Source: Flavobacterium sp. Root186 (GTDB lineage Bacteria > Bacteroidota > Bacteroidia > Flavobacteriales > Flavobacteriaceae). Taken from it: 64,000 nt of DNA. The stretch spans positions 372,341 to 436,340 of the forward strand of contig NZ_LMHW01000010.1 in NCBI RefSeq assembly GCF_001428525.1. The letters run 5' to 3'. The notes below the pieces were generated by a model, which saw nothing but the letters and a program-made list of their open reading frames with translations, ran no database searches and was not told where the DNA came from. Below are positions 53,114 through 60,791 of the stretch, piece after piece; the stretch's first letter is position 1; each line of letters opens with the position of its first letter. A program made the position numbers and the translations under genes.

Positions 53114-54427
53114 ATGGGAATTTTTAAAATCGAAGGAGGAATTCCTTTAAAAGGAGAAATCACTCCGCAAGGAGCAAAAAATGAGGCATTACAAATTTTA
53201 TGTGCCGTGCTTCTAACGGGGGATAAAGTAAGAATTAATAATATTCCCGATATTATTGACATCAATAAATTAATTACTTTACTGGGTAATTTAGGTGTAA
53301 AAATTCAACGCAATGAACCGGGTTCGATTACGTTTCAGGCCGATGAAGTTAATGTTGGATATTTAGAAACCGAAGCTTTCAAAAAAGAAGGTGGAGCGCT
53401 TCGTGGTTCTATTATGATTGTTGGACCACTTTTAGCTCGTTTCGGAAAAGGATATATTCCAAAACCAGGTGGAGATAAAATCGGTCGTCGTAGATTAGAT
53501 ACTCACTTTGAAGGTTTTATTAACCTTGGAGCAAAATTCAGATACAACAGAGAAGATCACTTTTACGGAGTAGAATCTCCAGAAGAAGGACTGCAAGGAA
53601 CAGATATGCTGCTTGACGAAGCTTCTGTAACCGGAACGGCAAACATTGTGATGGCTGCAGTTTTAGCAAAAGGACAAACAACAGTTTACAACGCTGCTTG
53701 CGAGCCTTACTTACAACAGTTATGCAAAATGTTGAACTCTATGGGAGCTAAAATCACTGGAGTTGGTTCAAACTTATTGACTATCGAAGGGGTAGAAAGC
53801 CTTGGAGGTTGCGAGCACAGAATTCTTCCTGATATGATTGAAATTGGTTCTTGGATTGGTCTTGCGGCTATGACAAAAAGCGAAATCACGATCAAAAATG
53901 TAAGCTGGGAAAATTTAGGTCTGATCCCAAATACATTTAGAAAATTAGGGATTACAATTGAAAAACGTAACGATGATATTTACATTCCGGCTCACAAAGA
54001 CGGATACGAAGTAAAAACAGATATTGACGGTTCTATCCTAACAATTGCAGATGCACCTTGGCCGGGATTTACACCAGATTTATTAAGTATTGTTTTGGTA
54101 GTAGCAACACAAGCAAAAGGCGATGTTTTGATTCACCAGAAAATGTTTGAAAGCCGTTTGTTTTTCGTAGACAAATTAATCGACATGGGAGCAAAAATCA
54201 TGTTATGTGACCCGCATAGAGCTGTGGTTATGGGACATAATTTTGAATCTCAATTAAAAGCAACTACAATGTCTTCGCCTGATATTCGTGCGGGAATTTC
54301 ATTATTGATTGCGGCCCTTTCTGCAAAAGGAACCAGCACGATTCAAAATATCGAACAAATTGACCGTGGATACGAGCGTATCGATGAGCGTTTAAGAGCT
54401 ATTGGAGCAAAAATCGTGAGAGCGTAA
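53114..54427 (+). CDS. murA: UDP-N-acetylglucosamine 1-carboxyvinyltransferase, Asp at the fosfomycin site
   Basis: First committed step of peptidoglycan synthesis: transfers enolpyruvate from PEP to UDP-GlcNAc. The 437 residues match MurA (MGIFKIEGGIPLKGEITPQG, GPLLARFGKGYIPKPGGDKI, TVYNAACEPYLQQLCKMLNS, GIPF-like TPDLLSIVLVVATQA). The active-site Cys115 of E. coli MurA lies in the PGGC loop; here this loop reads PGGDKIG, so residue 121 (codon 53474-53476) is Asp. Cys-to-Asp at this position is known to keep activity and prevent fosfomycin attachment. The gene follows DUF4290 across a repeat of 90 bp. Confidence 0.97.
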   Translation: MGIFKIEGGIPLKGEITPQGAKNEALQILCAVLLTGDKVRINNIPDIIDINKLITLLGNLGVKIQRNEPGSITFQADEVNVGYLETEAFKKEGGALRGSIMIVGPLLARFGKGYIPKPGGDKIGRRRLDTHFEGFINLGAKFRYNREDHFYGVESPEEGLQGTDMLLDEASVTGTANIVMAAVLAKGQTTVYNAACEPYLQQLCKMLNSMGAKITGVGSNLLTIEGVESLGGCEHRILPDMIEIGSWIGLAAMTKSEITIKNVSWENLGLIPNTFRKLGITIEKRNDDIYIPAHKDGYEVKTDIDGSILTIADAPWPGFTPDLLSIVLVVATQAKGDVLIHQKMFESRLFFVDKLIDMGAKIMLCDPHRAVVMGHNFESQLKATTMSSPDIRAGISLLIAALSAKGTSTIQNIEQIDRGYERIDERLRAIGAKIVRA

Positions 54428-54435
54428 AAAGAATA

Positions 54436-54492
54436 TTTGCCACGAATAAAACGAAAATTAAGAGTTTATTTAATTCGTGAATTCGTGGCAAA
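54436..54492. repeat. inverted repeat after murA (TTTGCCACGAAT arms)
   Basis: TTTGCCACGAAT (54436-54447) and ATTCGTGGCAAA (54481-54492) form perfect 12-bp arms in the 78-bp murA-CDF gap. The motif is a common intergenic repeat type in flavobacteria. It could attenuate transcription into the CDF gene. Confidence 0.55.
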
Positions 54493-54505
54493 AAAAATAG
54501 TCTAG

Positions 54506-55381
54506 ATGACAGATGAACAAAAAGCTGTAAAAGCTACTATTTTTAGTATAGCTGGAAACACCTGCCTAGCCTTGATAAAAGGTTTGGCAGGTTTTTTTGG
54601 CAATTCATACGCCTTGATTGCAGATGCGATCGAATCGACAGCAGATATATTTTCGTCCTGTTTAGTCTTATTTGGAATCAAATACTCTAATAAACCGGCA
54701 GATGAAAATCATCCTTACGGTCACGGGCGTGCAGAACCTTTAATTACTTTTTTGGTAGTTGGTTTTTTAATCACTTCGGCGACCATTATTGGATACGAAA
54801 GTATTGCTAATATTCAAAGTTCACATGATTTGCCAAAATCATGGACATTATATGTTTTAGGGGCAATAATTATTTGGAAAGAATACTCGTATCGTTTAGT
54901 GATGAAACGAAGTAAAGAAACAAATAGTTCGTCTCTTGCAGCAGATGCCTGGCACCATCGCAGTGACGCTGTAACTTCTGTTGCGGCATTTGTTGGGATT
55001 TCGATTGCGTTGATAATGGGAAAAGGTTACGAATCTGCAGATGATTGGGCGGCACTTTTTGCTGCTTTTTTTATCTTATATAATTGTTACAAAATTTTCA
55101 GACCTGCGCTTGGCGAAATCATGGATGAAAACATGAACGATGATTTAGTAGAAGAAATTCGTATAAAAGCGCTGACAGTACCCGGTATTCTCGGAACCGA
55201 GAAATGTTTCATTAGAAAAGCCGGAATGCGCTATCATGTCGATCTTCATGCTATTGTATCGGCTGAAATTTCGGTAAAAGAAGGACACGATTTATCTCAT
55301 AAATTACAAGATACTCTGAAAGAAAAAATTCCGCAGTTAGGAAATGTTTTGATTCATATTGAACCGGATGATTATCACTGA
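54506..55381 (+). CDS. cation diffusion facilitator family transporter
   Basis: Inner-membrane antiporter exporting divalent metals such as Zn, Co, Fe or Mn. The 291 residues contain six helices with the CDF metal site in helix 2 (ALIADAIESTADIFSSCLVL) and helix 5 (LAADAWHHRSDAVTS; the His-x-x-x-Asp pair). The H-P-Y-G-H-G-R loop (ENHPYGHGRAEPLI) is diagnostic. The C-terminal cytosolic domain (VPGILGTEKCFIRKAGMRYH, VDLHAIV, HIEPDDYH) has His ligands typical of the regulatory domain. The metal specificity cannot be read with certainty. Confidence 0.94.
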   Translation: MTDEQKAVKATIFSIAGNTCLALIKGLAGFFGNSYALIADAIESTADIFSSCLVLFGIKYSNKPADENHPYGHGRAEPLITFLVVGFLITSATIIGYESIANIQSSHDLPKSWTLYVLGAIIIWKEYSYRLVMKRSKETNSSSLAADAWHHRSDAVTSVAAFVGISIALIMGKGYESADDWAALFAAFFILYNCYKIFRPALGEIMDENMNDDLVEEIRIKALTVPGILGTEKCFIRKAGMRYHVDLHAIVSAEISVKEGHDLSHKLQDTLKEKIPQLGNVLIHIEPDDYH

Positions 55382-55384
55382 GAA

Positions 55385-55412
55385 AGATTCTAAGATGCTA
55401 AGGTTCTAAGTT
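55385..55412. repeat. 7-bp-period repeat, left half
   Basis: AGATTCTAAGATGCTAAGG with TTCTAAG following is built of CTAAG units at 7-8 base intervals. Its complement stands at 55567-55609 on the other side of the palindromic terminator, so the two halves bracket the convergent intergenic region. Confidence 0.6.
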
Positions 55413-55434
55413 TTTTAGGATCTAATATTGATTA

Positions 55435-55461
55435 TTGTCAGGCTGAGCGAAGTCGAAGCCC
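55435..55461. repeat. dispersed repeat copy 1 (GTCAGGCTGAGCGAAGTCG)
   Basis: A 27-bp segment with core GTCAGGCTGAGCGAAGTCG is identical to a segment at 58195-58221. Here only one arm of the larger palindrome is present. Confidence 0.7.
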
Positions 55462-55489
55462 GCGCAAAGATCTTCAAACTTTAAAAAAA

Positions 55490-55549
55490 AAATCCGCTTA
55501 TGTCCAGTCTGGTTTCACCGAGATTTGGCAGATAAGCGGATTTTTTTTT
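55490..55549. terminator. bidirectional terminator between CDF and DUF5686 genes
   Basis: AAATCCGCTTAT (55490-55501) and ATAAGCGGATTT (55532-55543) form 12-bp arms over a 30-base loop. A T-run follows on the right and an A-run precedes on the left, so it can stop transcription from both convergent genes. Confidence 0.75.
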
Positions 55550-55566
55550 AAAATATTTTAATTCAA

Positions 55567-55609
55567 AAGAAAAAAACTTAGAACCTTAGCATCTCAGAAC
55601 CTTAGTATC
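55567..55609. repeat. 7-bp-period repeat, right half
   Basis: ACTTAGAACCTTAGCATCTC with AGAACCTTAGTATCTTAA following repeats CTTAG/CTCAG at 7-base intervals and is complementary in style to 55385-55412. Confidence 0.6.
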
Positions 55610-58099
55610 TTAATTAAGAACATTCAAAATCTTCAAACCAAACACAACACCATTTTGCTGAATTCCGCCTTGGTAAGAATGTACATAATCAACTCTGAAT
55701 AATTTAAATTTCCCGAAACCTAAATTGTCTAAACCAACTGTAAATTCAGTATAAGGTTTTCTATCCGGAATGGCCAGAGAATGAAATCCAAGATTCATTG
55801 TTGATTTTAAAAGATTTAAAAGGGGAATTTTATTCATTAGAAATCCCATGTCGTTGTGCTCCAAATGCATTTCAAAGTAACTGTCGTTTGTGCTATTGTC
55901 ATAATAAGGCATTAAATTGAAAACATTCAAATAACGATCGCTTGTACCAATATGAGTTTGGTTTCCATTAAAATGTCTGTAATCAATAAAAGAGATATTT
56001 TCGGCATTAAAGAATTTACCGGCTCTAAAATTCATTCCTAAAACACCTTTGTTGTTCAGTGATAAATCATATTGAACAGCGGCGCCAATTCTTTCAAATT
56101 CGTATTTTTTTTCGCTTGCAGCAAATGCCTTTTCAAAAGCTAAAAATACGGTTGGATATTTTTCATCTTTAAAATTATATCTTCCGTCTGGTCTTGAAAT
56201 GTATTTGTTTCCAAAATTAATTCTGGCTGTTAAATTAGCTTTCATTAAATGATGCTGATCAAAAGCCGGCGTATTGAAATCATTTGGTAAAAGCGGATTA
56301 TTTGACGAATAAATATCATCTCTTTTAAAGAACGAATAATCAGTTGTATTGAAAAGAGATTTTCTTTGTTCGTAAGCTATTCTTGCGTTTAAATTTAGTC
56401 CGTTTGCAACATCTTGTGCATAGTTAATTTGAGCAAATTCCAGGTTGTACAATTTCATATAATTGTCTTTAAAAAATAACGAACTTACAGAATTGATCAA
56501 TTTGCTAATAGGTTCGGCACTATTAAATTGTTCTGTTTTTGTTCCGCCCGAAGCCGAAATTGTAGCATAATTAATAGTATTAAATCGATGGCTGAATTCG
56601 CCAATAACACGAAGGCGTTCATCAGAAAAACCATAATTGAAAACTGTTCCTATAGAAGTGCTTTTTCCCTTTTCTTCATTCCATTTTTTAAACGAAAATC
56701 CGGTTCCCAGATTAAATCCCTGAACCGTATTAAAGCTTAAAGACGCTGGACTTAGCAATCCGTCAAATTTAAAAGAGTATTTTTCAAAAGTATTTTTATA
56801 ATCGTAACCGCCAAGAATATCTAAAACCTTAAACTTGTTGTTTTTTGCGTCAATAGAATCGGTATATTTTTTAGATTTTCTAATGACCTGTAAATTATCT
56901 TTTTTGGTGTAATCTGTACTTTCTTCGAGTGTTAACGGAATCGGACGAATTTCATTCCAAAAAGAATCATCTTTTTTATTTGCGTTCAAATCAAAAGCAA
57001 CAATTTCGTTTCCAAAAGTTTTTTTGGCAAACGATTCAGGAAACTCATAATTGGAATAAACATAATTAAACTGGCCTGAGAATTTTATTCCAAAACCTCC
57101 GGCATTAAACGAAAGAGTCTGTGCATTTTTTGACCAGATTTTGTTTTTTACATTGTAGCTAAAGCTTTGTTTTAAATTCATTACTTCAGTAAATTCATTT
57201 TTCATTCGGTAACCTTTGATGTCAAAATCGACTGCATAAATAGCAAAACTATCATCAACAATGTAAATGTAACCTTCAAAAACAGGTTCTTTATCTCGCT
57301 TTGGAATTACTTTAATTTTATAAATCTGCTGTTTATTATCATCATAAAAACTTCCTTCCAATTTGTATTTATAATAGCTGAAAGCATTATTAGCAATAGG
57401 AGAGATAAGATTTACGTCAAACTCTAATGTATTGTCGTAGAAGTCATAAGTTGATAAAGCGGCAGTATTATAACTAAAGCCTTTATTGTTTCCTGAGATT
57501 TTAGACGCAATTATAGTTTCCTTTAATTTATCTGGTTTTTGATAGGAAACCTTCGAAATAGTTTCTGATAAATATAAAATCCCAGTTCCGGTCGAATCTA
57601 AATTAGAAGACAAATCGGGGCCCAGATCTACTTTTTGGCCTAATATTTTTTTAGGCAAATCTTTTACTTTTAAAATTCCTTTTGAATAGAAATCGGCCGT
57701 AAAGCGAGCTGTTTTTTCGGAGTTTACTTTTCTGTTTGCAATGGCATTTTTAATGATTGCGTTTGCTGGATTATTTTTAGGGTCAATAACGACTTCGTTT
57801 AATGCAAAACTTTCTTCCTGCATTTTAACATCTAAAGTTAATGTTTTTGAATCTGCAGAAACGGTTATTTTCTGAGTTTTAAATCCAAGATATTGAAAAA
57901 CAATTCTGTTTTTACCAATTTCTTTTACCTGCAATTGATAGTGTCCTTGTTCATTTGAAGTAGTTCCGCGATAGGTATTCTCTTCAAAGATAGAAACAAA
58001 CGGCAGCGGGTTACCTTTTTCATCGGTTATGGTTCCTTTGATTTGGGCAAAACTGGAAATCGAAAAAAATAAAAAGGCGAATAAAATATAGTTTTTCAT
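55610..58099 (-). CDS. DUF5686 family outer membrane protein with carboxypeptidase-like domain
   Basis: An 829-residue exported protein of Bacteroidota. The start at 58099 is chosen because a signal peptide begins there (ILFAFLFFSISSFAQ); the longer frame adds a few residues only. Residues 20-110 form a carboxypeptidase-regulatory-like domain (IKGTITDEKGNPLPFVSIFE, TTSNEQGHYQLQVKE). Then comes the DUF5686 body (NPANAIIKNAIANRKVN, FTADFYSKGILKV, YIYIVDDSFAIYAVDFDIKG) and a large C-terminal region rich in barrel strands, ending RVDYVHSYQGGIQQNGVVFG. It is probably an outer membrane protein of unknown function; no catalytic motif is seen. It stands alone between two repeat blocks. Confidence 0.88.
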   Translation of the reverse strand: MKNYILFAFLFFSISSFAQIKGTITDEKGNPLPFVSIFEENTYRGTTSNEQGHYQLQVKEIGKNRIVFQYLGFKTQKITVSADSKTLTLDVKMQEESFALNEVVIDPKNNPANAIIKNAIANRKVNSEKTARFTADFYSKGILKVKDLPKKILGQKVDLGPDLSSNLDSTGTGILYLSETISKVSYQKPDKLKETIIASKISGNNKGFSYNTAALSTYDFYDNTLEFDVNLISPIANNAFSYYKYKLEGSFYDDNKQQIYKIKVIPKRDKEPVFEGYIYIVDDSFAIYAVDFDIKGYRMKNEFTEVMNLKQSFSYNVKNKIWSKNAQTLSFNAGGFGIKFSGQFNYVYSNYEFPESFAKKTFGNEIVAFDLNANKKDDSFWNEIRPIPLTLEESTDYTKKDNLQVIRKSKKYTDSIDAKNNKFKVLDILGGYDYKNTFEKYSFKFDGLLSPASLSFNTVQGFNLGTGFSFKKWNEEKGKSTSIGTVFNYGFSDERLRVIGEFSHRFNTINYATISASGGTKTEQFNSAEPISKLINSVSSLFFKDNYMKLYNLEFAQINYAQDVANGLNLNARIAYEQRKSLFNTTDYSFFKRDDIYSSNNPLLPNDFNTPAFDQHHLMKANLTARINFGNKYISRPDGRYNFKDEKYPTVFLAFEKAFAASEKKYEFERIGAAVQYDLSLNNKGVLGMNFRAGKFFNAENISFIDYRHFNGNQTHIGTSDRYLNVFNLMPYYDNSTNDSYFEMHLEHNDMGFLMNKIPLLNLLKSTMNLGFHSLAIPDRKPYTEFTVGLDNLGFGKFKLFRVDYVHSYQGGIQQNGVVFGLKILNVLN

Positions 58100-58194
58100 G
58101 AAAGTGGTTTCTCTCACAAAAATAAAATAAGTTGAAAATGAGCTTATTAATAATTTGTTAAATTAAGCAAAGTCAATATAGAGATGAACAACTC

Positions 58195-58260
58195 TTGTCA
58201 GGCTGAGCGAAGTCGAAGCCCCTCAATGTGATAAGCCCCTTCGACTTCGTTCAGGATGGC
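58195..58260. repeat. dispersed palindromic repeat copy 2
   Basis: GAGCGAAGTCGAAG (58205-58218) pairs with CTTCGACTTCGTTC (58239-58252), one mismatch. The left 27 bp are identical to 55435-55461. Sits between DUF5686 and aroQ. Confidence 0.65.
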
Positions 58261-58266
58261 TATATC

Positions 58267-58680
58267 TTATAAAAATGACTGAATCGCCAATTCGTAGCTT
58301 TTTAATCCAAATCCTAAAATAACACCTTTTGCGTTTCCAGACAAATAAGATTGGTGTCTAAAACTTTCACGCGCATAAGTATTCGAAATATGTACTTCGA
58401 TAACAGGAGTTGTAACAGCTTTCATAGCATCGCCCAACCCTATAGAAGTATGTGTATAAGCACCAGCATTCAAAATAATTCCGTCAAAAGTAAAACCCAC
58501 TTCCTGAATTTTTCCAATTAGTTCGCCTTCAATATTACTTTGGAAATAAGAAAGTTCAACGTTTGGAAATTTATGTTCCAGTCTTTCAAAATACTCTTCA
58601 AAAGTTTCATGCCCATATACTTCAGGCTCCCTTTTCCCCAAAAGGTTTAAATTTGGGCCGTTGATTATCGCGATTTTCAT
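58267..58680 (-). CDS. aroQ: 3-dehydroquinate dehydratase, type II
   Basis: Third step of the shikimate pathway, dehydrating 3-dehydroquinate. The 137-residue protein has all type II blocks: IINGPNLNLLGKREPEVYG at the N-terminus with catalytic Arg and Tyr, FDGIILNAGAYTHTSIGLGD with the Asn-Ala-Gly substrate loop, VIEVHISNTYARESFRHQSY with the catalytic His, and GFGLKSYELAIQ. Type II enzymes form dodecamers. The gene stands alone on this strand behind the DUF5686 gene with a repeat between them. Confidence 0.97.
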   Translation of the reverse strand: MKIAIINGPNLNLLGKREPEVYGHETFEEYFERLEHKFPNVELSYFQSNIEGELIGKIQEVGFTFDGIILNAGAYTHTSIGLGDAMKAVTTPVIEVHISNTYARESFRHQSYLSGNAKGVILGFGLKSYELAIQSFL

Positions 58681-58749
58681 AATGACTTAATTTAATTAAT
58701 TATTGCAAATTCATTTTACAGAATACAATTCACAAGAATGTAAAAATAA

Positions 58750-58780
58750 AAAAACCGATCTAATTAATAGACCGGTTTTT
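58750..58780 (-). terminator. terminator of the beta-barrel gene at 58802
   Basis: AAAAACCGATCT and AGACCGGTTTTT form a stem with one mismatch around AATTAAT, 22 bp past the stop codon. Confidence 0.75.
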
Positions 58781-58801
58781 ATAAAAGTATGTGATATATT
58801 T

Positions 58802-59359
58802 TTAGAACATGAATCCAGCAGATATTTGAACTGTTGAGTTTTTAACATCAGCATTTTTTGAAGCTTCTGTTAATCCTAAACTATAACGACCTTGCAAGAA
58901 AATGTTTTTTGTAAGTTTTACTCCAAGTCCGGCATTAGCTGCAAATTCAAAAGTTTCAGCATTGTACAAATCAAAATCATCTTTTTCGCTTAATAAAAAT
59001 GAAGCTTGAGGTCCAACTTCTAAACTAATTGATTTATTAAGATAAATTTTTGCCATTACTGGAATAGATAAATAGCCTAATTCTTTTTTAATCTCTTGAC
59101 CTACACTTTTATAACTAGCTCCTTGAGTTGAATATAGAAGCTCAGGCTGAATAGAGAATTTTTCTAATAATTTAATTTCAGCTACAAGACCTGCATGATA
59201 GCTTGTTATTCCTTCTTTGTCAATGTTTTGATCGGGAAACGCATCTCCGGTTTGACTAGCAAAGTTAACCCCTGCTTTAACCCCAATTTGTAATAATTGT
59301 GCCTGAATCGTAGCTGTTGTTGCAATGAACAATACAGCTGCTAAAAGTATTTTCTTCAT
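58802..59359 (-). CDS. outer membrane beta-barrel protein, PorT-like
   Basis: A 185-residue exported barrel. A signal peptide (LLAAVLFIATTATIQAQ) leads into LLQIGVKAGVNFASQTGDAF, the typical first strand of the PorT/OMP_b-brl family, then YHAGLVAEIKLLEKFSIQPE, LLYSTQGASYKSV, LGYLSIPVMAKIYLNKSISL and LGVKLTKNIFLQGRYSLGLT, ending in Phe. Such eight-strand barrels are abundant in flavobacteria and mostly of unknown function. It is a close relative of the gene at 60129, which suggests an old duplication with the pseudogene in between. Confidence 0.9.
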   Translation of the reverse strand: MKKILLAAVLFIATTATIQAQLLQIGVKAGVNFASQTGDAFPDQNIDKEGITSYHAGLVAEIKLLEKFSIQPELLYSTQGASYKSVGQEIKKELGYLSIPVMAKIYLNKSISLEVGPQASFLLSEKDDFDLYNAETFEFAANAGLGVKLTKNIFLQGRYSLGLTEASKNADVKNSTVQISAGFMF

Positions 59360-59637
59360 AAAAAATGTTTTTAGTTTGGTATTTAAATGTTATTCTTTAG
59401 TTCAAAACTACGTTTTTTTGGTTTTATTGTTTTATACGAGATTCTATTTAATTATTAAAATTCTCACTTTTTATTGAGTTTGCTCTGTTTTGAGTTTCCT
59501 CATTCTCAGAAAAAGCTTGAAGTTTAATGTGTTATAAAAGGTTTTGTTTTGTCTTATTTTATTAGTTTAATTACTTTTTGAAGTTATTTTTTAATAAGTA
59601 TAATCTTATTTTTTAATTATAATTTAAAAAATAAAAC

Positions 59638-59938
59638 ATGAAAAAGTTATTTTAGCTACCTACTATTGCAGTAATGGGTTTTGGGTTTGCAAATGCGCAA
59701 AACAACAGGCTTAGCTAAAGGAGATGCATTTATTTTTGGAGTCTTAACTTTAGGCTCTGAAAAAAACAGGTGATATTAAAATAATGCTTTTGAAATTGAG
59801 CCAAGGGTAGGTGCTTTGTAACTAAAAGATATTGCAATTGAAGTTAAATTAGTGTACAGAATGGAACAGGTAAAACTAATGCTTTGGATTAGGAACTGAT
59901 TTGAGATGTAAAGTTTTGGAGTTATTTACAAATTCTAA
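59638..59938 (+). pseudogene. decayed beta-barrel protein gene
   Basis: The start resembles the live gene at 60129: ATG, a Lys-rich stretch, then ATTGCAGTAATGG, and an AAATGCGCAAAACAA signal-peptide end. A one-base loss in the first codons gives a TAG at codon 6. Later fragments can be read in changing frames (GDAFIFG, LTLGSEK, TGDIK, NAFEIEPRVGAL, DIAIEVKL), which match the style of flavobacterial OMP barrels (GD.F..., EIAPRVGYF), but with many stops. About 300 bases remain of a gene usually near 600. A weak terminator follows at 59963. Confidence 0.75.
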
Positions 59939-59962
59939 CAGAAAATTTTTAGTTAATTTTTA

Positions 59963-59996
59963 AAGGTTTCTTCATTTTTTTGAGGAAGCTTTTTTC
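59963..59996 (+). terminator. terminator left from the decayed gene
   Basis: AAGGTTTCTTC and GAGGAAGCTT form an imperfect stem followed by T residues, 25 bp past the pseudogene remnant. Confidence 0.5.
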
Positions 59997-60074
59997 TTTT
60001 CATTTAAAGGCAAATTGACCTTCAATTAACAATTTGTATGCTTATTACTATTTTTTTTGTTAAAATCCAAGCAG

Positions 60075-60102
60075 TTATTTATGAAGAATATTTTTATATT
60101 TG
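60075..60102 (+). promoter_or_regulatory. promoter of the PorT-like gene
   Basis: TTA (60075-60077) and TATATTTG (60095-60102) are 17 bp apart; the -7 box fits TAnnTTTG exactly. It ends 26 bp before the ATG. Confidence 0.5.
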
Positions 60103-60128
60103 ATTATTAATAACCCAAAACAACTTGT

Positions 60129-60713
60129 ATGAAAAGAATTATTTTAGCTGCTATTGCAGTAATGGCATTTGGATTTACTAATGCACAGCAAACTAGATTT
60201 GGTGTAAAAGGAGGTCTTAACCTTTCAAATTGGGCAGGTGGAGACGTTGAAGATACCAAAGCTTTAGTAGGTTTCCATGTTGGAGGATTTGCCGAAATTA
60301 AAATCATTGAAAAATTAGCTATTCAGCCAGAACTTTTATTTTCTACTCAAGGAACTAAATTTGATGGTGGTGCATTTTTAGGAGATTTTGAAGTTAAAAC
60401 GAATTATTTAAATATTCCTGTTTTAGCTAAATATTACATAGTAGAAAAATTCAGTGTTGAAGCCGGTCCACAACTTGGTGTTTTATTATCAGCAAAATCT
60501 GAAGGCGAAGATGTGAAAGATGCTTTCAAAACGGTAGATTTTGGATTTAACTTAGGAGCAGGTTACCATTTTACAGAAAATGTTTCTCTTAACCTTCGCT
60601 ATACAATTGGTTTATCTCCTCTTGCAGATGATGCAGATATCGAAGATGAAGGTGATTATTATGACAGCGCAAAAAATAGCGTTTTAGCATTATCTTTTGC
60701 TTATAAATTCTAA
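60129..60713 (+). CDS. outer membrane beta-barrel protein, PorT-like
   Basis: A 194-residue exported barrel with signal peptide (IILAAIAVMAFGFTNAQ). It shows QTRFGVKGGLNLSNWAGGDV as the first strand, GFHVGGFAEIKIIEKLAIQP, ELLFSTQGTKFDGG, TNYLNIPVLAKYYIVEKFSV and LGAGYHFTENVSLNLRYTIG, ending in Phe. It is similar in layout to the - strand barrel at 58802 (same order of blocks), but with an acidic loop (DDADIEDEGDYYDSA) near the end. Function is unknown; it stands alone with its own promoter and terminator. Confidence 0.92.
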   Translation: MKRIILAAIAVMAFGFTNAQQTRFGVKGGLNLSNWAGGDVEDTKALVGFHVGGFAEIKIIEKLAIQPELLFSTQGTKFDGGAFLGDFEVKTNYLNIPVLAKYYIVEKFSVEAGPQLGVLLSAKSEGEDVKDAFKTVDFGFNLGAGYHFTENVSLNLRYTIGLSPLADDADIEDEGDYYDSAKNSVLALSFAYKF

Positions 60714-60733
60714 TCCCACTTCTAAAATATTCA

Positions 60734-60763
60734 AAAACCTTCCCCAACAAGGAAGGTTTTTTT
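60734..60763 (+). terminator. terminator of the PorT-like gene
   Basis: AAAACCTTCC and GGAAGGTTTT pair around CCAACAA and are followed by three further T. Confidence 0.85.
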
Positions 60764-60791
60764 GTGCCTAAAAATGTTTTACTTTGTAAAT

